A stretch of 64,000 bases of DNA from the NCBI RefSeq assembly GCF_025997915.1, contig NZ_AP026677.1, positions 1,364,001 to 1,428,000 of the forward strand. The letters are read 5' to 3'. Of the stretch, positions 8,666-16,166 are shown piece after piece. The position numbers were made by a program, and so were the translations under genes. The notes under the pieces are model-generated. The model worked only from the letters and a program-made list of their open reading frames with translations, was not told the DNA's origin and did no database searches. Origin of the DNA: Aquiluna sp. KACHI24. GTDB lineage: Bacteria; Actinomycetota; Actinomycetes; Actinomycetales; Microbacteriaceae. Positions within the stretch are counted from its first letter, which is position 1, and each line of letters opens with the position of its first letter.

Positions 8666-9126
8666 TTGATTCTCCAATTTGATAGTTCACTCGGGACATT
8701 GAATAGCGGCCACACTCTGAAGTACTCGAAATTCGCAGGTGCTCCATACTGAAAATCGAAGACTTCGTTCGGCAGGAGGTTGCCCTGCCAGCTATCCGCA
8801 TCGTAGGTTAAAGGATCTGCGTATTCGAAGCCGAGAAAGAAAAATGCCTTGGGCTGATTGGTGAAGTCCTCGATCAGGTCGATCTTTTCTAGTAGCGACT
8901 TTGTTTTGAGCTCACGACATAGGTCATCCGCATAAGCAAACCCGGTAAATGGAAACTCCCGGTCATCTGCTCGGTAGTCAATCTCGCCACGGATTGAGTT
9001 CTTCATAGCGATAAGCGCATTCACATCACTAGCGCGGACCGAGCATAGCCTTGAACCAAATTGATACTTCTCAAACTGTGATTCATAGACCACGTCAATA
9101 AATCCCGACTCATACTGATAAAGCAT
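8662..9126 (-). CDS. Uncharacterised 154-residue cytoplasmic protein in protease operon
   Basis: A strong ribosome site (AAAGGGGAG, 4 bases before ATG) supports the start. The protein has no signal peptide or membrane helix and is rich in aromatic and acidic residues (FGSRLCSVRASDVNALIAMK, YADPLTYDADSWQGN). I recognise no domain. It follows the 172-residue gene after 12 bases and overlaps the next gene by 4 bases, so it is translated as part of a tight operon. Function unknown; the conserved layout is the only clue. Confidence 0.65.
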   Translation of the reverse strand: MLYQYESGFIDVVYESQFEKYQFGSRLCSVRASDVNALIAMKNSIRGEIDYRADDREFPFTGFAYADDLCRELKTKSLLEKIDLIEDFTNQPKAFFFLGFEYADPLTYDADSWQGNLLPNEVFDFQYGAPANFEYFRVWPLFNVPSELSNWRIK

Positions 9127-9138
9127 TTAGCTCCCCTT

Positions 9139-9657
9139 TCAATCTTCGAATCCGTAAGTTTCTCTTCTAAATCGCTGAGGCGAAAAAAGTGCCTGATCTC
9201 GCTGCCTGATTAGATCAGGATCCTCATAGTCAATTCCGGGTGTGGCAACCAGTCGTTCTTTGGCAACCGCAGGCGCTGTCAGCAGATAGAACCATTGGGG
9301 CATGGCCAAACCCTCTTTCTCCTGCTGCACCAGACACTCAGCAATCTGATTAGGAATCTGTTCCAGGTCCACGTTTGATCGGAAGACCAAATTCTTCTGT
9401 TCGGCTGGTGGCAACTCCACCAACGCATCAGCCGGTTTATTCGCGAGTCTCTCGAATGACCACACTTCAAATAGCTGCAATCGACCACCCGTTGCAAAGT
9501 CGATGCTCCGAGCGCGGATGCGCAGTGTCACTTCTTCCCAGGCATCTGGGTCTGACGGGTTGAATCCAGAGATGTCGATTTGCTGTCCCGGCTTGAGCTC
9601 TGAGGCAGCAGACGTGAGTGCCTCTACAAGCACTTCCCACCTTCTATCTATACTCAC
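9139..9657 (-). CDS. Uncharacterised 172-residue protein coupled to secreted protease
   Basis: It starts at GTG 9657, overlapping the protease stop by 4 bases (GTGA), which indicates translational coupling. The sequence is soluble, acidic, and mixes a beta-rich first half (QQIDISGFNPSDPD, VTLRIRARSIDF) with a helical second half. No signal peptide is present, although the protease upstream is exported, so the two products would sit on opposite sides of the membrane. I do not recognise the family. Confidence 0.65.
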   Translation of the reverse strand: MSIDRRWEVLVEALTSAASELKPGQQIDISGFNPSDPDAWEEVTLRIRARSIDFATGGRLQLFEVWSFERLANKPADALVELPPAEQKNLVFRSNVDLEQIPNQIAECLVQQEKEGLAMPQWFYLLTAPAVAKERLVATPGIDYEDPDLIRQRDQALFSPQRFRRETYGFED

Positions 9658-10391
9658 TTGGATCCCTCCCGCTGGGCCTTGGCAATCACTTCAAAAAGAG
9701 TTCGGTTATCCAGAAACAGAGCGGTGTCCAGATACTCGCCAGGGTCATTGCTGGCATAGATGGTGCCAAGGACTTCACCCCGCGAGTTCACGACAACACC
9801 GCCGGAGCTCCCTCCGTTAATTGGTGCATCTGTTGTGTAGCCACTGACGTAGGTTTCGGCACTGATTACGCCGGTAGTGACCGAGTAAACCCCTACGTCC
9901 CAGTCAATTGCTGGATAGGAGGAGGTCATCAGCCAGCTGCCTATCGGTAGCTCCATGGCAAGCTTGCTCAAGGTGTTTAGCTTTCGCCCTTCGATCTCTA
10001 GCAAGGCAAAATCAATCTCAGCTGCTGAGTTATCCCAGTCCGCATCTCTGTGCCAGTAGTTGATGAGCTTCGCCTTCAGGGCGTTGCCCCATCTGTCTTC
10101 AACTATCAGGCCCCCAGTCTTTACGCAGTCCTCAATCACATGTGCGTTGGTGACGAGGTATTCAACTTCCTTGCCGCCGTATTCAGTTTTAAGTCCCCAA
10201 CCGGAGCCTCCATACTCGCCACAAAAAACTTGGTAGGTGGCGTTCCGAACCTCTTCCACCAATGACTCCATGTCCTTGGGTTGCTCAAACAGATCCTGCT
10301 GATTCGGAGACTCCTCGGCATGGGCAAGACCGGCAAGCAGAGCAATCGGGACAAAGGCCGATGCAAACTTGAAAAACGACAGCGACTTCAA
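9654..10391 (-). CDS. Secreted trypsin-like (S1/HtrA-type) serine protease, no PDZ
   Basis: The 245-residue protein has a signal peptide (MKSLSFFKFASAFVPIALLA, cleaved near HAEES). Triad motifs are in order: His in YLVTNAHVIEDC (about residue 90), Asp in SAAEIDFALLEI (about 128) and Ser in INGGSSGGVVVN (about 195). These match the chymotrypsin fold of trypsin_2 proteases. It is short and has no PDZ domain or extra anchor. The start TTG at 10391 follows a GGGG run. It is the first gene of a four-gene coupled operon whose other members are unknown. Likely role: extracytoplasmic proteolysis (inference). Confidence 0.85.
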   Translation of the reverse strand: MKSLSFFKFASAFVPIALLAGLAHAEESPNQQDLFEQPKDMESLVEEVRNATYQVFCGEYGGSGWGLKTEYGGKEVEYLVTNAHVIEDCVKTGGLIVEDRWGNALKAKLINYWHRDADWDNSAAEIDFALLEIEGRKLNTLSKLAMELPIGSWLMTSSYPAIDWDVGVYSVTTGVISAETYVSGYTTDAPINGGSSGGVVVNSRGEVLGTIYASNDPGEYLDTALFLDNRTLFEVIAKAQREGSK

Positions 10392-10420
10392 TGAACTACC
10401 CCAAGCTTCAAATCGATGAT

Positions 10421-10443
10421 CCCCTAGGTTGAAAACCTAGGGG
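10421..10443. terminator. Perfect 10-bp hairpin between divergent genes
   Basis: CCCCTAGGTT (10421-10430) and AACCTAGGGG (10434-10443) pair fully around GAA. It lies between the divergent protease operon and the toxin module, directly abutting motif copy 3. A U-run is missing on both strands, so a leader structure or protein-binding palindrome is as likely as a terminator. Confidence 0.45.
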
Positions 10444-10461
10444 TGGGGTGTGACATTTATG
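10443..10461 (+). repeat. GGGGTCTGAC-type dispersed motif, copy 3 (diverged)
   Basis: GTGGGGTGTGACATTTATG differs from copy 1 by a few substitutions and keeps the G-run, TGAC and TTTATG. It adjoins the perfect hairpin at 10421-10443. Confidence 0.6.
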
Positions 10462-10478
10462 AACTTTCAGCCAGTTGT

Positions 10479-10508
10479 TTGACAACCTGAAAAATTTCCC
10501 TCTAGTCT
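10479..10508 (+). promoter_or_regulatory. Putative promoter and operator of the RelE-type module
   Basis: TTGACA (10479-10484) is followed after 18 bases by TAGTCT (10503-10508), 22 bases before the ATG. The -35 lies within GTTGTTTGACAAC (10475-10487), a short palindrome suited to autoregulation by the toxin-antitoxin complex (inference). Confidence 0.45.
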
Positions 10509-10530
10509 GTAAGGCTTTCTCGAGGAGGGA

Positions 10531-11067
10531 ATGAAATTGACAGATCTAAAGGACACAAAGCAGCAGCTCCTGGAACTAATCGAGCTGTTCGACCACAAAA
10601 AGCACTCACTTCAGAACGGGCCTGCGCTCGGTCGAACAAATGTAGTTTTTGCCGATGTCGTACTTTTAGGAATTGAGCAACAGGATCCGACCGAGGGTGG
10701 TTGGATGGCTCGCCGCATCGTGCGAACCACAATTCCGCAGGTCTTCGATTGGCTCTTCAGACAGTTCGCCCAAATTTTGTTCGAGATTCCTGGCTACGGA
10801 AGACACAAAGAAGAAATCTTTGGGCGCCTTGGAAACACGATTTCCATGGTCGAGGCCAGCAATCCTCCCCTCAGCGACGACGAAAAAGTTGCGGCTGTTT
10901 TGACAGATTTCTGGGAGATTTGCCAGGATCTCTACGAGGGCAAATTAGTGAGCCTTGACGTGGCACTTGAAGCAACTATTCATGACGACTTCATAGGACG
11001 TGCAGTGAAGAGCGGCTTCTTGAGCCAAGCGGAGTTCGAACGTCAACTGTTCGGAGGTGTCCGCTAG
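10531..11067 (+). CDS. Unrecognised 178-residue partner of the RelE-like toxin
   Basis: The ATG follows GGAGGG. The protein is soluble and mostly helical, with LLELIELFDHKK near the start, a WLFRQFAQILFEIPGYG stretch in the middle and a DFIGRAVKSG...FERQLFGG end. It shares a 1-base overlap (TAGTG) with the downstream RelE-like gene, the arrangement of antitoxin-toxin pairs. At 178 residues it is about twice the usual RelB/Phd antitoxin length and shows no clear DNA-binding motif. It may be an atypical antitoxin; the antitoxin role rests on position alone. Confidence 0.6.
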   Translation: MKLTDLKDTKQQLLELIELFDHKKHSLQNGPALGRTNVVFADVVLLGIEQQDPTEGGWMARRIVRTTIPQVFDWLFRQFAQILFEIPGYGRHKEEIFGRLGNTISMVEASNPPLSDDEKVAAVLTDFWEICQDLYEGKLVSLDVALEATIHDDFIGRAVKSGFLSQAEFERQLFGGVR

Positions 11068-11345
11068 TGACCTCGATCAACTTCTCGAACGATGTTCTGA
11101 AATTCATGCGCTCTCTAGAGACCAAACCTGCCCGGCAGGTATACGAGAAGACAATCTCCTTAATCGTGGATCCTCGACCTGCTGCATCGACAGAGCTTAA
11201 GGGCTTCAAAGGGTACCTGAGACTCCGCGTGGGGGACTTTCGAGTGGTGTACAGAATTGTCGCCGACTCAATTGAGGTAGTCCTTGTGGATAGCCGATCA
11301 GATGATGAGGTCTATCGGCACCTCGAGAGAATGCGGCTCGCTTGA
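11067..11345 (+). CDS. RelE/ParE-family toxin
   Basis: The 92-residue protein has the RelE/ParE fold signature: KFMRSLETKPARQVYEKTISL helical hairpin, then LKGFKGYLRLRVGDFRVVYRI and EVVLVDSRSDDEVYRHL. The RVGDFRVVYR strand is typical of RelE-family mRNA interferases and of ParE. Expected action is ribosome-dependent mRNA cleavage or gyrase poisoning. The GTG start overlaps the stop of the 178-residue gene by one base. It meets the small minus-strand gene 11365-11559 tail to tail. Confidence 0.85.
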   Translation: MTSINFSNDVLKFMRSLETKPARQVYEKTISLIVDPRPAASTELKGFKGYLRLRVGDFRVVYRIVADSIEVVLVDSRSDDEVYRHLERMRLA

Positions 11346-11364
11346 GCTAACTGAGGCAACACTC

Positions 11365-11559
11365 TCAGCTCTCTTCATTCCACTCGGCATCTTCATCAAA
11401 CCTAGATCCATACTGAGTCTCTTGGTATGGGGTGTTTGGTGAATAGCCATAAGGACCAGAGTGATAGTCACCCTCATCCATAGCCGAGTTGACCGGCTTA
11501 GTGTTGCTTGGTTGGTGAGTAATACCAAATCCAAATAGTGCCTTGAGAAATGCAAACAT
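11365..11559 (-). CDS. Small 64-residue protein, unknown
   Basis: An ATG with AGGAAGG six bases upstream opens this frame. The N-terminus is hydrophobic (MFAFLKALFGFGITHQ), then the sequence becomes Pro/Tyr/Asn-rich and ends acidic (RFDEDAEWNEES). An overlapping 85-codon frame in another phase lacks a comparable ribosome site and was rejected. It may be a small membrane-associated or surface peptide. A strong 12-bp stem-loop stands 20 bases before its start. No family recognised. Confidence 0.5.
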   Translation of the reverse strand: MFAFLKALFGFGITHQPSNTKPVNSAMDEGDYHSGPYGYSPNTPYQETQYGSRFDEDAEWNEES

Positions 11560-11579
11560 GATGAGCCTTCCTATTTAGC

Positions 11580-11616
11580 GCACCACCCCAATACCCCCCA
11601 GGTCTTGGGGTGGTGC
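11580..11616. other. 12-bp stem-loop upstream of the 64-residue gene
   Basis: GCACCACCCCAA (11580-11591) pairs with TTGGGGTGGTGC (11605-11616) around a 13-base C-rich loop. It lies in the leader of the minus-strand small gene or ends transcripts entering from the right. No U-run follows on either strand. Confidence 0.5.
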
Positions 11617-11667
11617 TTCGGATTGGAGGTAAAAGGAGCAGACCCCCAAGCCGCAGAGATAGCTAAG

Positions 11668-11690
11668 TGGTGGGGTCTGACACTTTGTCA
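11668..11690 (+). repeat. GGGGTCTGAC-type dispersed motif, copy 4
   Basis: GTGGTGGGGTCTGAC followed by ACTTTGTCAG. The end forms a CTGAC/GTCAG palindrome (11676-11690). An inverted partner, GCAGACCCCC, occurs at 11637-11646, so the pair can fold on itself. Confidence 0.65.
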
Positions 11691-11713
11691 GAGGGGATCT
11701 TTAGTTTTGACCC

Positions 11714-11911
11714 ATGAACGAACTCGAAGTCAGACAGCAGAGGAACCTTGATCGCGCTGGTCGCTTCCTGGGCAGGTTTGCGACATTGCTTCTGATCACT
11801 ACAGCATCCATCTTTCTTGGGCCAGCGGTTCTCGCTGTTGCTGTATTCACTGGTGCAGTAATCGCGCTTTCTCGATCTAAGGCTTTTGCCACAAGAGGCG
11901 TTCAAGAGTAG
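11714..11911 (+). CDS. Small membrane protein, 65 residues
   Basis: The product has a charged N-terminus (MNELEVRQQRNLDRAGRFLGR), one long hydrophobic stretch covering about residues 22-52 that could cross the membrane once or twice, and a basic tail. No clear ribosome site is seen before the ATG. It stands 24 bases before the secreted duplicated-domain protein on the same strand, so co-transcription is likely. Function unknown. Confidence 0.5.
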   Translation: MNELEVRQQRNLDRAGRFLGRFATLLLITTASIFLGPAVLAVAVFTGAVIALSRSKAFATRGVQE

Positions 11912-11935
11912 TTTGGAAGAGAAATCGGGGGATTC

Positions 11936-13444
11936 ATGAGAAACAAAGCAATCGCAGCAACCAGTGCACTTATTGCAACGATGGTTTTGGCACTACCGGT
12001 TAGCGCGACACCCCTTGGAAGTGGCGCCCCTTTCACTCAAGTACTACCCGGACAATTGTCTGTTGAACAATGTCCAGTCGGCTACCAAGGGGCAAATGGC
12101 CTAATCGTTGATGTTTCAACTCGACAGCAGTACACAGAGTGCTGGCCAGCCAACGCTTGGGAAGCGTATCGAATCGGAGGCAGTACCTGGGAGAGATTCA
12201 AGGAATCTGGCGGCACCTACGATGTTGCGGCAGATCGAAGAGCTTGGGAGGCCTATTACGCTCAAATTGAGGCAGCCAAGCAGGCTGCTTATGAAGAATC
12301 GCTTGCTTGGAATCAGGCCAATCCGGGCAGACAGAAGTGTGTTAGCTGGGGTCCTTTCACGGATCCAAATGGTGGTCAATCATCGGGTGGTGTCTGTGCG
12401 AACCCAGTCTCAGCACCGGTCGCACCGAGTGGTTCTCCTTCTATCCCTGCCGAGCCAGTATCCGCAGGATCAGTTGGAGAAACAGATATCGCCTCTTCCT
12501 CTGCTTCGGTAAGTGCATCAGCCCCAGTATCAAACTCACCTGCACCATCACTTCCCGTCGACCCAGTCCCATCTGGCGGTTCAAGCTATCGAGGAAGTGG
12601 TTTCCCTTTCACGGTGGTAGTTGAAGGTCAGGTAGGTGTTGAAGGATGTCCGTCTGGGTTTCAGGCGGCTAATGGTTTGATCGCCGATGTTGGAACTAGA
12701 AAGGTCTACACCGAGTGCTGGCCGGAACGAGCATGGACCGCTTACCGATTGGGCGGGGAAACTTGGGACCTTTATAGATCGACTGGTGGCACTTATGACC
12801 CAAGCGTCGAAATAGACAGAAGAGCCAAGGTTGCCCTCCTGAAGAGCCGAGCTAGAGAAATAGCTGAGGCGGCAGCCAAGCTAACTCCAGGAATTGAAAG
12901 ATGCAGTAGCTGGTCTGGCTTTGGAGAGTCCGGGCGGGAGTGCGCTTACGCGTTCATCCAACCAGGCTCAGCAAGTCCCGTTGTCACCCCAGCTTCAAGC
13001 TCGAGTCCGACCGTTAGTCCGATAATCCAAGCCCCGGCTTCTACTTCATCTGACCTTGGTCAGGCAGCCGCGCCTACGAACAGCGACTCCTCAACAAGCA
13101 ACTCGGTTTCGGTTGAATTGCAAGCCGTTCAGGTGTCGGGTAGTGCTTTCGCGGTAGCGCGGCAGGCTTTGCTGATAACTCCAGATCCGGAGGAGGCTGC
13201 CAGCATCTCGAGCCTTGCCTCCGCGATTTCTAGCCTCAGAACTATTCAACGAACAGTGGTTCAGACGCTCCCTAGGGATCCAAGTTTGAATTACAGAGTC
13301 ACTTCTCTCACTCCTGAAATCTGTAAAGCGAGCAGTTTCCGAGTGCGTGTGAACACAGCCGGAGTGTGTCAGCTGGAAATCGAGATCACGGATTCGGCTG
13401 GAAACTCTTACGAGATATTGAGAAAAGTTCGTCGCACCAAATAA
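11936..13444 (+). CDS. Secreted protein with an internally duplicated Cys-containing domain
   Basis: A signal peptide (residues 1-24, cleaved near PVSA) leads a 502-residue protein. Residues about 31-155 and 223-338 are homologous to each other. Each starts with FT.V..GQ..VE.CP.G, continues ANGLI.DV.TR..YTECWP, then AYR.GG.TW and GGTYD, and ends with a helical stretch and two more cysteines around C.SW. Ser/Pro/Ala-rich linkers follow each copy. The last ~100 residues form another domain with a Cys pair (EICKASS, GVCQLEIEITDSAGNSYEIL). Likely extracellular; the cysteines suggest disulfides. I do not recognise the repeated domain. Confidence 0.75.
   Translation: MRNKAIAATSALIATMVLALPVSATPLGSGAPFTQVLPGQLSVEQCPVGYQGANGLIVDVSTRQQYTECWPANAWEAYRIGGSTWERFKESGGTYDVAADRRAWEAYYAQIEAAKQAAYEESLAWNQANPGRQKCVSWGPFTDPNGGQSSGGVCANPVSAPVAPSGSPSIPAEPVSAGSVGETDIASSSASVSASAPVSNSPAPSLPVDPVPSGGSSYRGSGFPFTVVVEGQVGVEGCPSGFQAANGLIADVGTRKVYTECWPERAWTAYRLGGETWDLYRSTGGTYDPSVEIDRRAKVALLKSRAREIAEAAAKLTPGIERCSSWSGFGESGRECAYAFIQPGSASPVVTPASSSSPTVSPIIQAPASTSSDLGQAAAPTNSDSSTSNSVSVELQAVQVSGSAFAVARQALLITPDPEEAASISSLASAISSLRTIQRTVVQTLPRDPSLNYRVTSLTPEICKASSFRVRVNTAGVCQLEIEITDSAGNSYEILRKVRRTK
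12026..12949 (+). repeat. Two diverged copies of a ~120-residue domain
   Basis: Copy 1 covers about 12026-12400 and copy 2 about 12602-12949 within the secreted protein gene. Shared residues include the CP.G..ANGLI block, YTECWP and GG.TW. The DNA has diverged more than the protein, pointing to an old duplication. Confidence 0.75.
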
Positions 13445-13524
13445 CCGAGTTGACCGCCCGTATCTTGTCAACAGGGGGCGTCTGATCAGCGTCTAATGTC
13501 AGTAGGCCTTCCTAGACTCAGGAA

Positions 13525-14385
13525 ATGCGAATTGATGCCCATGTGCTTGAAGCACATCTGGCATCCATCTATTCCAGACACAACGGACCCGTATCGTTCG
13601 TGGACGAGACCTATAGGTTCTCCTCTCATCCCAACGAGTGGCCGTTCTATGTGATGACGGGATCAACTGTCCGTGTGGAAGATTTGGCCAAGGTCAGGAA
13701 CGACATTGGCCAAATCGCGGGCGGCAACTTCTGGCACACAACCGATGCCTTTCAAGAACGCAGGCACGGTGACATACGAGCCCTCCTCCGATACATCGCA
13801 GGGACTTCATCTCAAACATATGTATTCACTTCTGACATAAAAGACGCACGGTCTCTCGAAGACGCACGACGACAATGTTTTCTTCAGCTGCTTGCTGACT
13901 TGGCCAGCCAGGGAAGTGGGCTAATTGTTTTTGAGAAGCGGCGCGACAGGGTTCAGACAAACCTTGATGTGTCACTGATTCAGGCAGCCAAAAAAGAGGG
14001 GCTGATTTCTAGGGACATAAGGGTAGTTCCAGGAACCCCAGCTGCGGAAAGTCTCCTGTGGTTACCGGACGCGGGATCCTGGGCCCTAAGAAGGCTAATT
14101 GCGGCCGATGAATCAAGTTGGTTCAGGTTACTCAAAGATGAATACCGGGCGATCGACGCAAGCCCCGAAAAAGAGAAGAAGCCAGAACCTGCCGCAGCAA
14201 AGGGTCCTGGCTCCGAGGCTCCCGTAGGCCACAAGGGCGAAGGGGAGTCCCGTTCTTCACTTCAAAGTATTACACAGGGCCCCGACAACGTTCAATCAAT
14301 TTTTAGGTCTCTCGGAAACCAGCTTTCGCCCAAACATTCACCGCATGCAGTCCAAAGTTTCATTCGCGAGAACTTCAGCAGATGA
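13525..14385 (+). CDS. Uncharacterised protein, weakly DUF3800-like
   Basis: The 286-residue protein begins MRIDAHVLEAHLASIYSRHN and carries FVDETYR about residue 25, followed by a strand (WPFYVMTGSTV). This resembles the DES motif and layout of DUF3800 proteins, which have an RNase-H-like fold; the match is weak. A central helical block (RRQCFLQLLADLASQGSG) and LPDAGSWALRR near residue 185 fit the same idea. The C-terminal ~80 residues are a charged, Pro/Ala/Glu-rich disordered tail. No signal peptide. AGGAA sits immediately before the ATG, unusually close, so translation may start at a later codon or be leaderless. Confidence 0.55.
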   Translation: MRIDAHVLEAHLASIYSRHNGPVSFVDETYRFSSHPNEWPFYVMTGSTVRVEDLAKVRNDIGQIAGGNFWHTTDAFQERRHGDIRALLRYIAGTSSQTYVFTSDIKDARSLEDARRQCFLQLLADLASQGSGLIVFEKRRDRVQTNLDVSLIQAAKKEGLISRDIRVVPGTPAAESLLWLPDAGSWALRRLIAADESSWFRLLKDEYRAIDASPEKEKKPEPAAAKGPGSEAPVGHKGEGESRSSLQSITQGPDNVQSIFRSLGNQLSPKHSPHAVQSFIRENFSR

Positions 14386-14442
14386 CTCGAGTTCTTGTTG
14401 TGCAATGAATTGCTCTATAACCTGAGACATGTTTGGGGGAAC

Positions 14443-15447
14443 ATGTCTGAAGAACAAGAACTAGAACCTGGTGTGACACCGCAGCGCTTTAGGGCTGTGA
14501 AGTTGGTTGCACTTCTCTTTATCTTTTTGGCGCTGCTATTGCCACTTGGTGCTATCTGGCAGAACAACCAGGGTGACACTGGGGTGTCGGTTGTGGACAT
14601 GGGCCTAGAGGGTGAATCAAGTACTGACTTTGAAGAAGACTCGATCGCTCTTTATGTGCAGATGACCGGGTTCAACCCAGAAACCAAACGTGCTGAGATG
14701 GCCTACTTCCCCTGGCCAACAGAAAACCTTGCTGATCAGTTTTCTTCCTCTGTCGTTGGCGACGTGCAAATCAAGTTGTTTGTCGATGGTCAGAATGCAG
14801 AGATTGCTGAGTTTGATGCCGGTGATCAAATCGGTGCTGTTGAGACTGTCGTTGATGTGTTGAGCACCAGAGAATCATCGATGGCATCTGATGGTCTATA
14901 CCCATTCGATGTCTACGAGATGGATGGCTATGCCCAGGTTGTGGCAGACATCGATGGAACTGGGTATCAACCAGTTCAAACCTTCGACTACTTCTACACA
15001 ACACCAGTTCCGGGCTTCAACATTTTGTATGAGCGCATGTCTGCCTTTGATACTCCACTTGGTAGTGAGGAATATGCCCTCGATTACGACAAGCTCTTGC
15101 AAGAGCGCATGGAGGGAAAGATCTCCTTCCTTGCCAAGATCGAGCGCTCCTTTGCGGTGAAGTCGATTGCTGTCTTTATCTATCTGTTTGCTGTTGTCAC
15201 AGCCCTCAGCACCGCAGTGATCACATTGCGCGTGCTGTCGGGTGCCAGACCTGCGTCCATGAACGCCATGGTTTGGGCTGCTGCTTCGATTCTTGGAGTT
15301 ATTCAGCTAAGAACCGTTGCGCCAGGAAATCCAAGAATCGGAATCATCGCCGACAACTTTTTCTTCTTCCCATCGCTATTGATCATGCTTGCCTGCGGTG
15401 TTGTTATGACCTATTTGTGGAGCACCAGAGAAGAAGCCGAGAGCTAG
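14443..15447 (+). CDS. DUF4436-family membrane protein
   Basis: From the ATG at 14443 (GGGGGAAC just upstream) the product is about 334 residues; an upstream in-frame TTG at 14395 is less likely. One membrane helix lies near residues 22-42, then a ~200-residue extracytoplasmic beta-rich domain with a LYPFDVYEM motif, then two or three helices (about 232-318), with RTVAPGNPRIGIIADNFFFFP in the loop. The YPFD and PG.P..G...D motifs are typical of DUF4436. The molecular role of the family is unknown. Confidence 0.75.
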   Translation: MSEEQELEPGVTPQRFRAVKLVALLFIFLALLLPLGAIWQNNQGDTGVSVVDMGLEGESSTDFEEDSIALYVQMTGFNPETKRAEMAYFPWPTENLADQFSSSVVGDVQIKLFVDGQNAEIAEFDAGDQIGAVETVVDVLSTRESSMASDGLYPFDVYEMDGYAQVVADIDGTGYQPVQTFDYFYTTPVPGFNILYERMSAFDTPLGSEEYALDYDKLLQERMEGKISFLAKIERSFAVKSIAVFIYLFAVVTALSTAVITLRVLSGARPASMNAMVWAAASILGVIQLRTVAPGNPRIGIIADNFFFFPSLLIMLACGVVMTYLWSTREEAES

Positions 15448-15449
15448 TT

Positions 15450-15779
15450 CTAGAGAATCAGAGCTTTCACCTTGGCCCGAACCTCAGCCATAGCTTCGGG
15501 ACTGACTTTGGCTTTTAGGTTGGCTCTCCTTGCTACCCAGTCGACTGACTTCAGGTGGTCTGTGAGTATGGCGCTCTGAATCCCATCAACTTCAACCAAC
15601 ACCTCAAATGGGTTGCCCTTGATCTGGGTTGTCATTGGGCAGCAAACCATCAAGTCTGTCTTTTGGTTATAGCTAGCCGGAGATAGAACTAACGCTGGTC
15701 TGTGACCCATCTCCCTGCCAGCCTGAGGGGTGAAATCAAGCCAGACGATGTCTCCTGCATCCGGCACGAACTTTCCCAC
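15450..15779 (-). CDS. mazF: MazF/PemK-family mRNA interferase toxin
   Basis: The 109-residue protein has the MazF pattern: GDIVWLDFTPQAGREMGHRP at residues 9-28, ALVLSP, the PMTTQIKGNPFEV strand and an ILTDHLKSVDW segment near 70-80. Relatives cut single-stranded mRNA at short sites independently of ribosomes. The start overlaps the mazE stop at a single base, giving the usual antitoxin-first order. The conserved catalytic Arg (GREMGHRP) and Thr (PMTT) are present, so it should be active. Confidence 0.9.
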   Translation of the reverse strand: MGKFVPDAGDIVWLDFTPQAGREMGHRPALVLSPASYNQKTDLMVCCPMTTQIKGNPFEVLVEVDGIQSAILTDHLKSVDWVARRANLKAKVSPEAMAEVRAKVKALIL

Positions 15780-16066
15780 TAGAAGATTTCTTTCCCGACC
15801 GGTGCCCCAGTTTCGGTTTCTTGATGCCTGTTGGCAGGGGTGATTTGGGAGACCAGGTCATCGATTGAGTACTCAGGCCCCTTGATGGGCTCGATGATTA
15901 TCTTGCCTTGGCTCACAGTTATGTTGACCTGCTGCTTAGGAGTCAGCTGAGCCTCATGCATGAGAGCGTTAGGAATTCGAATAGCTGGGCTGTTGCCCCA
16001 TTTACCAATCGAAGTTTTCAAGTTGAACTCCACCAGGTCTGTTGTGTCTACATTGTAGATACTCAT
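15779..16066 (-). CDS. mazE: MazE-type AbrB-fold antitoxin
   Basis: The 95-residue protein contains the swapped-hairpin AbrB/MazE DNA-binding domain at about residues 14-60: KTSIGKWGNSPAIRIPNAL, then QVNITVSQGKIIIEPI. The acidic C-terminal part (about 62-95) is the likely toxin-binding tail. GGAGGAGA directly precedes the ATG. It should neutralise the downstream MazF and repress its own promoter. The N-terminal 12 residues before the AbrB domain are longer than usual. Confidence 0.85.
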   Translation of the reverse strand: MSIYNVDTTDLVEFNLKTSIGKWGNSPAIRIPNALMHEAQLTPKQQVNITVSQGKIIIEPIKGPEYSIDDLVSQITPANRHQETETGAPVGKEIF

Positions 16067-16166
16067 TCTCCTCCAATCAATAGCTTGGAATAGAATCGCG
16101 CGATTTGCCTGGGTCTAGGTTTGGCTCTCCACAGGCCCCAACTGACAGCGGTAGAGACGCGAGGTC

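Noticed and set aside
11067-11345. RelE-like protein as a plain RelBE pair
   Set aside because: The toxin is clear but the partner is not a RelB; I did not name the pair relBE.
11298-11555. 85-codon minus-strand frame overlapping the RelE-like gene
   Set aside because: It overlaps the 64-residue gene in another phase and the toxin end, and lacks a ribosome site.
6181-11690. Integron cassette array
   Set aside because: The motif copies do not contain attC-type core sites, and no integrase is visible. The motif array is instead reported as unexplained.
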